64,000 nucleotides of DNA, taken from NCBI RefSeq assembly GCF_037176765.1, contig NC_090024.1, positions 72,420,861-72,484,860 on the forward strand, read 5' to 3'. The first letter of the stretch is position 1. Every line of letters begins with the position of its first letter. Below the pieces are notes generated by a model, which was not told the origin of the DNA, ran no database searches, and saw nothing but the letters and a program-made list of their open reading frames with translations. A program made the position numbers and the translations under genes. Source of the stretch: Anolis sagrei (lineage: Eukaryota > Chordata > Lepidosauria > Squamata > Anolidae). Shown one piece after another: positions 46,001-52,529 of the stretch.

Positions 46001-46468
46001 TCATGCCTGCCACATGACCTTGGAGGTGTCTACGGATAATGCCGACTCTTCAGCTTAGAAATGGAGATGAGCACCACACCCCAGAGTCAGACAGGACTGG
46101 ACTTCATGTCAGGGGAAAACCTTTCCCTATAATTCAGGCATCCTCAACTTGTGGCCCTCCTGCTGTGTGGGCCTCCAACTCCCAGAAGCCCTAGCCACTC
46201 TATTCAATGGTCTGGAATTCTGGAAGTTGGAGGCCCAAATAGCTGGAAAGCCTCAGGTTGAAGATGCCTGCTCAATAGGGCCAAGAAGACAGTGTATAAG
46301 CCGCAATCCCCCCTGACAGGAACCAGGGGAGAAAAGCAGCAAGAGATACCTGTCTGGAGCCAAGGTGTCCCCCATAGCAGGACCCCTCGCAACGCGAGGC
46401 ACAGCCTGGGGGTTTCCTGGAGGCCCAAGGCGGTGTTGCCTCAAAATCCAGCCGCGTCCCGTCGCCAT
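26941..46468 (-). CDS. FBXO15: FBXO15: F-box only protein 15 (10 coding exons, complete)
   Basis: This is the substrate-receptor subunit of an SCF (SKP1-CUL1-F-box) ubiquitin ligase; the F-box binds SKP1. In mouse the gene is known as an embryonic-stem-cell target of OCT4/SOX2. I joined ten exons: 46350-46468, 42917-43024, 38182-38286, 35492-35749, 34918-35127, 34263-34392, 32660-32739, 31810-31955, 27833-27957 and 26941-27210. All have GT-AG borders and compatible phases. They total 1551 nt, or 516 residues, close to my recall of about 510 for the human protein. The start MATGRGWIL and the end NSWFGTNY resemble the human MATGRGRIL and NHWFGTEY. The F-box is at residues 77 to about 117 (MPPEILLKIFSYLD). 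Other matching blocks include GYWKKEYI, KEYVMDQ, LGSAT, YGMHGYQLH and KPFWC. The region after the F-box has no named domain that I recognise. The reading frame shows no breaks. Assignment is by remembered similarity, not by a search. Confidence 0.96.
27590..27722 (+). mobile_element. Penelope-like element terminal fragment
   Basis: GAAGGCTTTCATGGCCGGAA, TGTATGGCCATGTTCCAGAA and the GCATCTATGGCATCATCCTC wording recur at 33046, 43617 and 60990. I recall this as the end of squamate Penelope-like retroelements. It lies in FBXO15 intron 9. Confidence 0.55.
27833..27957 (-). CDS. FBXO15: FBXO15 coding exon 9 (residues 386-427)
   Basis: The exon encodes NGYMRLAVISYKNQNQHLPL then VGNVGLAW, matching human NGHVKLIVIHLKNNREHLPL and IGKVGLSW. 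The donor is TTGAG|GTAAAG. The acceptor AG directly follows a (TTA)n microsatellite rather than an ordinary pyrimidine tract. Confidence 0.94.
27958..28018. repeat. (TAA)n microsatellite at the exon 9 acceptor
   Basis: About 18 TAA units, a few variant, run up to the minus-strand acceptor AG of FBXO15 exon 9 (exon edge 27957). Confidence 0.95.
28190..28359. mobile_element. Foldback MITE
   Basis: TCATCACTCTAGAAAAAAAA with TCCACTTAAAATC at the left, and the complement GATTTTAAGTGGATT..TGATGA at the right. It lies in FBXO15 intron 8. Confidence 0.75.
28550..29392 (+). mobile_element. RTE-BovB LINE, 5'-truncated, reverse-transcriptase C-terminal half
   Basis: Frames carry GVKIAGRNINNLRYADDTT (YADD at 28606-28617), TDFVFLGAKITADADCGQEI, RRLLLGRRAMSNLDKIVKSR, MVFPVVTYGCESW, DAFELWCWRKVLRVP, then [20 protein letters not shown] and [20 protein letters not shown]. 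This is the BovB order. Several frame changes break it. It is in FBXO15 intron 8, opposite in strand to the gene. Confidence 0.92.
29415..29770. mobile_element. hAT MITE interrupted by a CR1 insertion
   Basis: The ends are CAGTGGTTCTCAACCTGTGA and, at the right, TTGAGAACCACTG. The flanking 8-mers CTCTAGGT and ATCTAGGT match at 7 of 8. A CR1 3' fragment splits it. It is the same family as 6465-6599. Confidence 0.8.
29518..29744 (+). mobile_element. CR1 LINE 3' end inside the MITE
   Basis: AACATTAGGAAGAACTTTTT, CAGAGGCTGGATGGCCATCT, GGATTGGACTGGATGGCCCA and the end CTATGTTTCTATGATCT. The surrounding MITE text resumes directly after it. Confidence 0.85.
29888..30344 (+). repeat. ACA/Sauria-type SINE split by a hAT MITE
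   Basis: A head fragment (CTGGTTCGAATCCGTGAATG) at 29888-29930 and the rest (CACACGGGGACATGAGAGAA through AGTTTCTCAAGTCACTTCTG) at 30197-30344. The two pieces are one SINE with an inserted hAT. Confidence 0.8.
29931..30188. mobile_element. Non-autonomous hAT inside the SINE
   Basis: The 258-bp insert has ends CAGGCAAGTAGCC and (complement) CAGGCCCGTAGCC. It is flanked by a perfect 8-bp duplication TCTGTCAC (29923-29930 and 30189-30196). It contains a G-run of about 18 and a later C-run. Confidence 0.88.
30345..31023. other. FBXO15 intron 8, mostly unassigned
   Basis: At 30695-30775 there is decayed hAT-end wording (GGAACCCTGGGGTTCTGCAG). Nothing else. Confidence 0.35.
31030..31204. mobile_element. 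Foldback MITE
   Basis: CAGGCATGGGCAAACTTCGG at the left and AAGTTTGCTCATGCCTG at the right, with complementary CTCCCACCATTCCTAACAGC arms. No clear target duplication. Confidence 0.7.
31205..31809. other. FBXO15 intron 8, nothing recognised
   Basis: AT-rich intronic sequence next to exon 8, without repeat wording. Confidence 0.4.
31810..31955 (-). CDS. FBXO15: FBXO15 coding exon 8 (residues 337-385)
   Basis: The acceptor is GATATTTCAG|G and the donor AGAAGAG|GTACTA. The exon encodes ILDDIDPEYGMHGYQLHIEL and CYTFRGLFCRR, matching human LDDSPEYGLHGYQLHVDL and CGTFRNLFTKR. A longer open frame in another phase overlaps it and is a shadow. Confidence 0.95.
31956..32659. other. FBXO15 intron 7, nothing beyond an AAATA run
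   Basis: An (AAATA)n run is at about 31979-32010. The rest is unassigned. Confidence 0.4.
32660..32739 (-). CDS. FBXO15: FBXO15 coding exon 7 (residues 311-336)
   Basis: The acceptor is TTTCCTTTCTTTTAAAAG|A and the donor ACAAT|GTAAGTAC. The exon encodes GGIAFVMTSLHYHQLIERS and ILGSAT, matching human LAFVMANLHFHHLVERS and LGSAT. Confidence 0.95.
33046..33175 (+). mobile_element. Penelope-like terminal fragment
   Basis: TCAAAGGCTTTCATGGCCAG and TGTATGGCCATGTTCCAGAA, the same family as 27590-27722. In FBXO15 intron 6. Confidence 0.5.
33289..33613 (+). mobile_element. RTE-BovB LINE 3' end
   Basis: The frame reads [20 protein letters not shown] and RARWMDGILEVTRLTLKELG, then the non-coding end GAGTCGGAAACGACTGAACG. 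It is in FBXO15 intron 6 and opposite in strand. Confidence 0.9.
33850..34015. mobile_element. Foldback MITE
   Basis: CCATATTTCTTCAATGGTAA at the left and TTAGAATTGAAGAAATACAG at the right form inverted ends. It lies 250 bp from exon 6, in intron 6. Confidence 0.55.
34263..34392 (-). CDS. FBXO15: FBXO15 coding exon 6 (residues 267-310)
   Basis: The acceptor has a weak pyrimidine tract (ATATCCTTTGAAAG|A). The donor is TGGAAA|GTAAGT. The exon encodes WRRSLICEYELGNLTEEAEV and LYRLDQGLLLGVWK, aligned with human RWHSLIAKYNLSHL and HPGLLVGVWK. Confidence 0.93.
34918..35127 (-). CDS. FBXO15: FBXO15 coding exon 5 (residues 197-266)
   Basis: The acceptor is CTTTTTTGACAG|G and the donor AATGG|GTAAGTTT. 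The exon encodes SGLRWVIILKDRHGKEYVMD and HWPCLETLSSLQLCGVTPV, matching human GLGWAIILKEKGGKEYIME and NWPCLASLSTLDLCGMTPV. Confidence 0.96.
35492..35749 (-). CDS. FBXO15: FBXO15 coding exon 4 (residues 111-196)
   Basis: The acceptor is TTGTCTTTCTTTTAG|T and the donor CTGTCAG|GTAAAC. The exon encodes AIWFKIYSE near its start, then ESGYWKKEYIAKKI and LKPINTYTGLPLKTKQAV. These correspond to human IWIGIYS, AGYWKKEYITKQI and ILKPVNPYTGLPVKTKEAL. Confidence 0.96.
35750..36600. other. FBXO15 intron 3, nothing recognised
   Basis: AT-rich, no repeat wording of note, no open frame worth reporting. Confidence 0.4.
36640..36860 (+). repeat. LINE 3' tail with (GTT)n
   Basis: ATGTAAGCTGCCCCAAGTCC and GGGAGATGGAAGCGGGATAC end in GTT repeats. 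It is L2-like by its upstream wording. Confidence 0.55.
36865..37016. mobile_element. Foldback MITE (CCTTCCACACAG family)
   Basis: GGCCCCTTCCACACAGCC at the left and CTGTGTGGAAGGGCCC at the right, with AAAGCAGATA arms inside. TA flanks both ends. This is the best-formed copy of a family also at 46621, 48481, 55041 and elsewhere. Confidence 0.75.
37017..38181. other. FBXO15 intron 3, one LINE tail
   Basis: At 37300-37375 a tail with an 18-nt C-run (GAGCCGCCTAAGCC then GATGGGATATAAATG). The remainder is unassigned. Confidence 0.4.
38182..38286 (-). CDS. FBXO15: FBXO15 coding exon 3 (F-box, residues 76-110)
   Basis: The exon encodes the core F-box, MPPEILLKIFSYLDVESLL followed by CVGCVKKEFYHLSND, nearly the same as mammalian FBXO15. 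The acceptor used here is CTTCATTCTCCAG|A and the donor is AA|GTAAGA. A second acceptor-like AG lies 34 nt upstream (exon would begin at 38320), but using it gives an immediate stop. Confidence 0.96.
38594..39968 (-). mobile_element. Composite retroposon: 5' YY1-type start joined to a LINE 3' tail
   Basis: On the minus strand it begins about 39968 with AGAACCAAGATGGTGGAGAA, a LINE-5'-end-like start with a YY1-type motif. It runs through about 1.2 kb rich in ATGG words and ends at 38594 with GGGCGGCATATAAATGTCGC and (AAAT)n. The open frame 38805-39140 (minus) is Ser/Cys-rich and not recognised. No target duplication was found. It lies in FBXO15 intron 2. Confidence 0.45.
40520..40992. mobile_element. 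Possible foldback element
   Basis: Ends TGAATTTCACCTTATCTATG and CTTAGATCTGGTGAAATAAG are inverted. The interior CCCATTTT..GAAGC words are also inverted. In FBXO15 intron 2. Confidence 0.4.
41193..41590 (+). repeat. Unclassified GC-richer repeat with internal duplication
   Basis: Starts CATTAGGGTTGTGAGCGGAT. It holds two diverged copies of an approximately 100-bp unit (CTCCTTGCCTTGAAAAG.. and TTCCTTGCCTTGGAAAG..), each ending near a CTGCAG or CTACAG. The open frame 41201-41524 is not recognised as a protein. Confidence 0.4.
41591..42916. other. FBXO15 intron 2, nothing recognised
   Basis: No clear repeat end, gene or RNA. Confidence 0.35.
42917..43024 (-). CDS. FBXO15: FBXO15 coding exon 2 (residues 40-75)
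   Basis: A strong acceptor (a T-tract, then GCCCCCATAG) opens the exon and GATAG|GTAAAG closes it. The frame from exon 1 runs through as SASSKQSAALAVQLSRIKR and on to VVNFD, leaving AG for codon 76. This is the exon with the weakest similarity to mammals. It is accepted because both splice sites and both phases fit. Confidence 0.85.
43617..43797 (-). mobile_element. Penelope-like terminal fragment
   Basis: TTCCACAGATATATAAACCC, AACAGACCTCACTATCTCTG, GATGCAGGCAAAACGTCAAG and GAACATGGCCATATAGCC. Opposite orientation to the copies at 27590 and 33046. In FBXO15 intron 1. Confidence 0.55.
43797..43921. mobile_element. Foldback MITE, partial
   Basis: ATTGGATTATATGGCAGTGT and ATCCAGTTCAAAGCCGATAA belong to the CCTTCCACACAG family. 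Confidence 0.5.
44296..44540 (+). mobile_element. L2-like LINE 3' coding remnant
   Basis: A frame reads REGLFGGCFQTLELPPNRDQ, resembling the C-terminal AFSV..LWNSLP block of L2-type LINEs. It is short and 5'-truncated. Confidence 0.5.
45250..45600. repeat. Two LINE 3' tails facing each other (inverted pair)
   Basis: A plus-strand tail (45348-45418: TAATGTACTGTTGGGCTTGG, AGCCGCCCCGAGTCCCC) meets a minus-strand tail (45451-45522: CCATCTCCCCAAGGGACTTG, CATGAGGCCAAGTCCTCGG). About 32 bp of (TAA)n and (CAT)n separate them. Confidence 0.8.
45703..45783. mobile_element. Foldback MITE, partial
   Basis: AACCCAGTTCAAAGCCAGTA to ATATGGCTGTGCGGAAGGGCC, one arm of the CCTTCCACACAG family. Confidence 0.5.
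45804..46130 (+). repeat. ACA/Sauria-type SINE, full length
   Basis: GGCCCCCGATGGTGCAGTGG, B box GGTTCGAATCT, AGCCCCAGCTTCTGCCAACC, GCAAATGTGAATAGATCAAT, then GTCAGGGGAAAACCTTTCCC. In FBXO15 intron 1. Confidence 0.9.
46135..46270. mobile_element. Foldback MITE 80 bp from FBXO15 exon 1
   Basis: CAGGCATCCTCAACTTGTGG at the left and CCTCAGGTTGAAGATGCCTG at the right. It abuts the SINE and lies just inside intron 1. Confidence 0.75.
46350..46468 (-). CDS. FBXO15: FBXO15 coding exon 1 (residues 1-39)
   Basis: The ATG lies in a good context (CGTCATGG). The peptide MATGRGWILRQH matches the recalled mammalian N terminus, which fixes the start. The donor is CAGACAG|GTATCT. The exon ends with two bases (AG) of codon 40. 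The segment is rich in Gly, Pro and Arg, like the poorly conserved mammalian N terminus. Confidence 0.93.
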
Positions 46469-46620
46469 GACGACGCCTCAGGGAATGGCTTCCCGGCCCG
46501 CTGAGAAGGCCTCCCTCCCTCTCTCTCTCCCTCTCTCTCTCTCTCTTCCTTCTCCTTCCCACTCAACGCTGAGGGGCGGGGCGAGGGGAGACACAAACAA
46601 ACAGGAAGGGGGTTAATAGA
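46469..46620 (-). promoter_or_regulatory. FBXO15 promoter / 5' UTR region
   Basis: This GC-rich segment lies just upstream of the FBXO15 ATG. It carries a GC box (GGGGCGGGGC at 46573-46582) and a long CT/GA microsatellite at about 46499-46560 between the GC box and the ATG. A TATA box is not visible. The promoter role is inferred from position. Confidence 0.5.
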
Positions 46621-46771
46621 CCTGAAGGCTCTTCCACACAAACATATAGCCCAGAAAATCAAGGCAGAAAAGCCCACAATAGCTGCTTTGAACTGGGTTA
46701 TCTGAGCCCACCCTGACATATAATCCAAAGCAGATAATGTGGGATTTTATTCAGCTGTGTGGAAGGGGCCT
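46621..46771. mobile_element. Foldback MITE upstream of FBXO15
   Basis: GGCTCTTCCACACAAACATA at the left and CAGCTGTGTGGAAGGGGCC at the right. It lies about 150 bp upstream of the FBXO15 ATG. Confidence 0.7.
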
Positions 46772-46856
46772 GGGTTTCCTGTTGTGTGCCTTCTGGTTTC
46801 TGACCTATGTCAACACTGTCACAAAGTTGTCTTCGGCAAAAGTGAATCAGAAAAGT

Positions 46857-46987
46857 TCATTATTTATTTACGACATTTATATGCCGCCCTTCTCGCCCCA
46901 AAGGGGACTCAGTGCGGCTTACAAGGTATATATACATAAAATATATTATATTATTAGCATAGTACAATATTATTAAATATTACTATA
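46857..46987 (-). repeat. LINE 3' tail, left of a Helitron
   Basis: TTATTTATTTACGACATTTA, ATGCCGCCCTTCTCGCCCCA and GGGGACTCAGTGCGGCTTAC. AT-rich text like its right part resumes after 47895, so the Helitron probably split it. Confidence 0.5.
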
Positions 46988-47873
46988 CTAGCTGTCCCCT
47001 GCCACGTGTTGCTGTGGCCCAGTCTGTTGATCTGGAAAATAAAGGGAATGAGAAAGTGTTGGTTTCTAATCTATGTAATTTCTTTATGCTTGTGGGTAAA
47101 CAATATTTCTTGTTTCTTTCTCAGTGTTGATGTGGAGATGGTCTGGTTTGCCTACTCTGGAACATGGAACATATTATTGTCCTTCTTTAAGGATCCCTTT
47201 CAAATCTATGATACTATATCTGTGTGTGTGTGAATCATATGAATCTATATCTATGGTTGGGTGGCTCTTTGTCAGGAGGACTTTGTTTACGTTTTCTTGC
47301 CCTGATGAAGGGAGTTGGATTGGATAGTCTTAAGTAATTTCTGTCGGTCATGGGGGTTCTGTGTAGGAAGTTTGCCCTGATTCTGTCGTTCATGGGGTTC
47401 AGAATGCCCTTTGATTGTAGGTGAACTGTGAATCCCAGTGACTACAACTCCCAAATGTCAAGATCTATTTTCCCCCAAACTCCATCTGTGTTTATATTTG
47501 GGTCATATTGAGTGCTTGTGCCAAGTTTGGTCCAGATCCATCATTGTTTGAGTCCACAGTGCTCTCTGGATGTAAGTGAACTACAACTCCCAAACTCAAG
47601 GTCAATGCCCACCAAACCCTTCCAGTATTTTCTGTTGCTCATGGGAGTTCTGTGTGCCAAGTTTGGTTCAATTCCATCGTTGATGGAGTTGAACTATAAA
47701 TCCCAGAAACTACAACTCACAAATGACAAAATTATATATATTTTTGAGTGATGTCTCACAACACTTCTTGTGTTGTGAGACATTTTGTTGCCAAATTTGG
47801 TGTGATTTCGTTCATTGGTTCTTTTGTTTTTAAGGAACTCATTATGCACAGAGCATTTATATATATATATAGA
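46988..47873 (-). mobile_element. Non-autonomous Helitron
   Basis: On the minus strand it begins TCTATATATATATATAAATG (47873) and ends GGCAGGGGACAGCTAG (46988). A GC-rich hairpin (GCCACAGCAACACGTGGC) precedes the CTAG end, and a T follows it. These are Helitron hallmarks: TC start, hairpin, CTRR end, A/T target. The interior carries 47345-47725, which is shared with the SPIN-like hAT at 3222-4154. Confidence 0.8.
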
Positions 47874-47997
47874 GAGAGAGAGAAAGAGATTGTACTATAC
47901 CATTAGATTGTAATATTATTAGTAATATTATATGTAATATAAATATATAATTATTATATCATATTAGTAGTAGTATAAACCATCAAGCACTTTAAGG

Positions 47998-48185
47998 TCT
48001 TCCGGAGAGGCCCTGCTCTCGGTCCCACCACCATCGCAGTCGCACTTGGTGGAGATGAGAGACAGGGCCTTCTCTGTGGTGGCCCCCCGGCTATGGAACT
48101 CTCTCCCCAGCGAGATTAGGTCTGCCCCCTCCCCAGTGAGTTTGCCTCTGAGGCTGAGAGAATGTGACTTGCAATGCTTTTCCAT
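47998..48185 (+). mobile_element. L2-like LINE fragment
   Basis: The frame reads RDRAFSVVAPRLWNSLPSEI and RSAPSPVSLPLRL, typical of the end of L2-clade ORF2. Confidence 0.75.
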
Positions 48186-48239
48186 GGCTGAGTGGGATTC
48201 GAATCTGGATCTTCAGAGTCTTTGGGAGCATCAATGCTA

Positions 48240-48445
48240 CAGAAGGAATTCAGTTTGACATCACTTTACATTGCCATGGCTCAATGTTATGATTCTCAAT
48301 GTTATGGAATGGTGGTATACAGGTCTTTAGGCTTCTACGCCAAAGAGTGCTCAGGCCTTGTCAAACTACAAGTTCCCATGTTTTCACAGCATTGAGTCAT
48401 GGAGGTCAAAGTAGCGTCAAACTGCACTCATTCTGTGGTGTAGAT
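48240..48445. mobile_element. Degenerate foldback MITE
   Basis: ATTCAGTTTGACATCACTTT and, inverted, TCAAAGTAGCGTCAAACTGCA. Same family as 7942-8122. Confidence 0.5.
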
Positions 48446-48447
48446 CA

Positions 48448-48695
48448 GGCATGGGCAAACTTTGGCCCTCCTGGTGCTTTGGGCCCCTTCCACATAGCTG
48501 AATAAAATCCCACATTTTCTGCATTGAACTGGATTATATGGCAGTGTGGACTCAGATAACCCAATTCAAAGCAGTTATTGTGGGATTTTCTGCCTTGATA
48601 TTCTGCGTTATATGGCTGTGTTGAAGGACCCTTGGACTCCACCCACCCCCCCCCCCCCACACACACACTTCCTAACAGCTGGTTTGTGTCCTATC
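48448..48695. mobile_element. Nested MITEs with a C-run
   Basis: An outer element starts CAGGCATGGGCAAACTTTGG (the 31030 family). A CCTTCCACATAG-family foldback (about 48481-48631) interrupts it. Outer text with a C-run (48645-48659) and CTTCCTAACAGCTGG follows. Confidence 0.65.
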
Positions 48696-48829
48696 ACACT
48701 AATAAACAGGGTCAGTGAGCATGAGGCAGGACCTTCTCTGTTGTGGCACCTTCATAATGGAACTATAGTCAGACCTCCTCATTTGCAGGCTTGACTTTTG
48801 TGGATTTTATTATTCACAGGTTTGAGTAA

Positions 48830-48935
48830 GGCCATATAAAATCTAGATTATCTGCTTTGGACTGGATTATATGGCAGTGCAGACACACAATCCAAAGCAT
48901 ATAATGTGGATTATCTGCGTGGATAATCAGGACTG
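48830..48935. mobile_element. Foldback MITE, partial
   Basis: CTGGATTATATGGCAGTGCA and AATGTGGATTATCTGCGTGG, CCTTCCACACAG-family arms. Confidence 0.45.
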
Positions 48936-48977
48936 TAAGGTTTGCCTAAGTCCTCCAGTGTGATTCTATGGTCAACT

Positions 48978-49212
48978 TCTGCCAGAAATTGAATGTAGTG
49001 GATTATCTCCATCTCAACACTGACAAAGGGAGTGTGTCCCAGGTGGTGCTTCTAGACCTCTCAGCGGTCTTCGATACGATCAACCATGGTATCCCTTCTG
49101 GAACGCCTGGCGGGAATGGGAATCAGTGATACTGTGTTGCACTGGTTCTGGTCGTACCTCTCAGGCAGGTTCCGGATGATGGTGCTTGGGGATAGCTGCT
49201 CCCCAAAAAAGG
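48978..49212 (+). mobile_element. L2-like LINE reverse-transcriptase fragment
   Basis: A frame reads VVLLDLSAVFDTINHG, the palm A motif (LLDLSAAFDTINH) of L2-type reverse transcriptases. FWSYLSGRF-type text follows in another frame. Broken and short. Confidence 0.7.
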
Positions 49213-50270
49213 ACAATTGAAACCACCCAATGAACATGGGTAAATCTGAAGTCACATACTCTCAGCATCAAAAGAAGGCAAAAGCAAATTCCCTCTGAAC
49301 AAATCTGGATAATACAACCGCATGATACATTCACCTAGGGGTTATAGTGAGTCAGAAATGACATGACAGCACACCACAACATGTTGAGTGGCCATCTCAA
49401 GCAGCAATCTGGTGTTGCAAAAAGGTAGTGAGTGAATTACGAAGATTTTTAATTTGTTGTTTTATATTTTTACTGCCAGGGATGATTAAAAAAGTACGTG
49501 AAGATTTTTTTATTGCATGAGCCAGAATAACCTGGCATCATTTATCACTTTGCCTCTAGCAGCAACATGTGTTTGACCAGCCCTGATGGGCAAAAAAGCA
49601 CATAAGATAGATGTTAAACATTCTGGATCACACTTCATGGGAGATATGTGGTACACATTTTAAATATATATCTGTACTTAACATTTATTAAGCAAATTGA
49701 CTTCTAGTGTTAGGACCTTATAAATTTAATGATAGCTGCTAGGGTTGTCAGTGCTAAATGTTTCAAAGACTACGTGTTTATACATAATTAAATTTGCTTA
49801 AGGGTAATTCCAGCTGCATCCTCAGATGCACGATGCGACATTCAAACTTCAAATATATATGTAGTTACATAGTTGTGGGAGTGGGATATAAGTGCAATGG
49901 GATACAACAACTGTATTAGGAACATAAATCATAAACCTTCCAAGGGCTTTAAACTGGTTTAGCACAAATATCTCAGCATCTGTTATTAGTGCACAATATG
50001 GTTGGCAAGTAACTAGCGTCAAAGCATTTTCTTTCCAGAAGTTTTTTTTTTTTGCTTAATGCATAATCTTATTTTAAAGAACAGGCTATACACACAGCCA
50101 TAGTCAAAATTAACTATAAATGTAATGTAAGAAACAATCTTCAGACCTTTTGTATATAAAATGAGATTTGTTAAAGTCTCCCAATTTTTTTCAGATCTTC
50201 CCTCCAGATTCATTTGCTACACAATAATATCAAAATCTCTGACAAAACTGCAAAGTGTTCTAAAGTTGGT
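49213..50270. other. Intergenic spacer, mostly unassigned
   Basis: A SINE tail remnant is at about 49345-49385 (AGTCAGAAATGACATGACAG). The rest is AT-rich with no gene. Confidence 0.4.
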
Positions 50271-50271
50271 T

Positions 50272-50430
50272 TTTGTATGTATGTATGTATGTATGTATGT
50301 ATGAATTGTATGTATGTATTTAGAATATATATATTCCACCTTTCTCACCCCAAAGGGGACTCAGAGTGGATCACAGAATATATGTAAGGCAAACATTCAA
50401 TGCAGTTTATACAATGTCAAGACAGACAAC
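50272..50430 (-). repeat. (TATG)n and LINE/SINE2 3' tail
   Basis: TATG repeats (50276-50304), then TTCCACCTTTCTCACCCCAA, AGGGGACTCAGAGTGGATCA and AGGCAAACATTCAATGCAG. The same text as 61119-61200. Confidence 0.6.
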
Positions 50431-50439
50431 TGTACATTT

Positions 50440-50797
50440 GTTGCTGTCCGTTCAGTCACTTCCAACTCTTTCTGAGCTCATGGACCAGCCCAAGTCAGAG
50501 CTCCCTGTCAGCTGTTGCCATCCCCAGCTCCTTCAAGGACAAACCAGTCACTTCAAGGATACCATCTTGCCCTTGGTCTGCCCCTCTTCATTTTTTCCTT
50601 CCATTTTCCCCAGCATCATTATTTTCTCCAAGCTTTCCTGTCTTCTCATTATGTGGCCAACGTACTTCATCTTTACCTTTAATATCCTTCCCTCCAGTGA
50701 GCACTCAGGTATTATTTCCTGGGGTATGGACTGGTTTGATCTTCTTGTGGTCCAAGGCACTCTCAGAATTTTCCTGCAACAACACAGTTCAAAAACA
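50440..50797 (-). mobile_element. RTE-BovB LINE 3' fragment
   Basis: On the minus strand a frame holds ILRVPWTTRRSNQSI, then KVKMKYVGHIMRRQESLEKI and MLGKMEGK. The non-coding end GGAAGTGACTGAACGGACAG lies at 50441-50462. Confidence 0.88.
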
Positions 50798-51029
50798 ACT
50801 GCACATAGATAGAGGTATATATAGAATTTCCCATCTTTGGCATCTCGAAGGTTGTGCTCAGTTCTGGCCACGAGGGGTGCTGTCGCTCCATCATCCCTAC
50901 TGAAAAGCTTTTGTTCATAAACTTCCTCCTTGATTGAATTGCCAGGATTTTTCTAGCATTTACTTACATATACCTAAATACCTCCATGCTTTTAAAGCAG
51001 CATCTATTTATCTACTCTCAATTGCTGCT

Positions 51030-51160
51030 TACAATCTGCTAGGTTGGTAGGAGCTGGGCTGAAGGCCAGGAGCTCACCCTGAACCAGGCATTGAACTGCC
51101 AACCTTCTGAATAGCCAGATTTACTGCAGCTGGTGGTAAAGTTGCTGGGCTAATATGTTT
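51030..51160 (-). repeat. tRNA-derived SINE fragment
   Basis: On the minus strand: CAACTTTACCACCAGCTGCA, AAGGTTGGCAGTTCAATG and AGCTCCTACCAACCTAGCAG. Diverged. Confidence 0.5.
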
Positions 51161-51187
51161 AGGATGGAGAAGAGAAGCCCAAAGATG

Positions 51188-51402
51188 CATCAACACTGTA
51201 GAAATAATGCAGTTTGACACTATACATTAACTGCAATGGCTTAGTGCTATGAAACGCTGGAACCTGTACTTTAGTGAACTATTAATACTCTGGAAGAGAA
51301 GTCTAGAGACCTTATAAAACTAAAGTTCCTGAGTCCATGGCACTGAACCACGGCAATTAAAGTGGTATCAGACTGAATTATTCTACAGCATGGAAGTGAC
51401 CA
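51188..51402. mobile_element. Degenerate foldback MITE
   Basis: AATGCAGTTTGACACTATAC at the left and ATCAGACTGAATTATTCTAC at the right, as at 7942 and 55194. Confidence 0.5.
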
Positions 51403-52000
51403 ATCTTTAATATCTTACAGTTGGGATTTTATTATTTTAGATGCACTATGATTCTATGATGTTAGGTATTTATTTATTTATTGTGTCATCATGATGTTAG
51501 GTGTGTCAAGATGATTTTCTTCAATAGGATGTGTCTTACTTTCCCTACATGTGATGAAGTATTTGTATTTCCTGTTCCTACTCCCACAATATGCCACTGC
51601 GTGTATGTCTGGATATTGTACCACCTCTTGAAGAAACAGACTGCAGCCCACAAAAGTACACCATAAAATAAACCAAATAATCTTATGAGTGTCACAAGTT
51701 CTCTCTTTCTCTCTGTGATTATGGGTTGGGTATCTTTTATTTGCTATTCCAAAATATGAAACATTCCTGATTCTGAAAACATCCACATAGTATCAACTTT
51801 GCTTTCTAGTGGTTCAATGTATAAAAACTTTGTTTCATGCAGTTATTAAAAATATTGTGTATAATGTTTCCGGCTATATGTATATGGTATATATGAAACT
51901 ATACATTATGTATTTAGACTTGGATCCTATCTCCATGATATCTCATTATGTGTGTACATATAAATACAGATGTTCGCAATTCAGGGGGGGGGGGGGGGGA
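51403..52000. other. Intergenic spacer, unassigned
   Basis: No gene is seen. It ends at a G-run of about 15 (51985-51999). Confidence 0.4.
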
Positions 52001-52059
52001 TATGAAAGCTCCAACATTTGTGAGTCCCTTCAGGGAGAGAGGGCAGGTTAAAAATAAAC

Positions 52060-52090
<31 letters not shown>
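52001..52090 (+). repeat. LINE 3' tail with (ATT)n
   Basis: GTGAGTCCCTTCAGGGAGAG, GGGCAGGTTAAAAATAAAC and ATT repeats. Confidence 0.55.
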
Positions 52091-52202
52091 GCCCTAAACA
52101 TTCCAAATAAATAATATTTAACCTGTATTGTGACAAACTAATAGCTCTTTGAAAATACAGCAATGTCTGTTGGCCTTTGTTCCCTTTTCTTGTTATTGCC
52201 TT

Positions 52203-52400
52203 AATAATAATAATAATAATAATTTATTTATACCCCGCCACCATCTCCCCAAGGGGACTCGAGGCAGCTTACATGAGGCCACGCCCAACAATACAGTAAA
52301 ACAATATAACACAAGAACACAACAACAACAAAAAGAAAAGAAAATTGCATAAGATACAAAACCAATATAAATAAACAGAATAGCAATATAAAATCCGAGC
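52203..52400 (-). repeat. LINE 3' tail with (ATA)n
   Basis: ATA repeats, then ATACCCCGCCACCATCTCCC, CAAGGGGACTCGAGGCAGCT and TACATGAGGCCACGCCCAAC. The same family as the pair at 45348-45522. Confidence 0.65.
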
Positions 52401-52529
52401 ATTAAAACACAGAATATTGATCACGGTGGGCATCGCCTTGTTATTGCTGGACTCCTTGTGTGAAGTACACCAATGCTGTAAACATCCAATGTACAATTGC
52501 CACATGCTAGTGAAATGTTCAATAAGTAA

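Noticed and set aside
50366-50903. Overlapping plus-strand frames of 148 and 167 codons
   Set aside because: They are antisense to a BovB LINE remnant.
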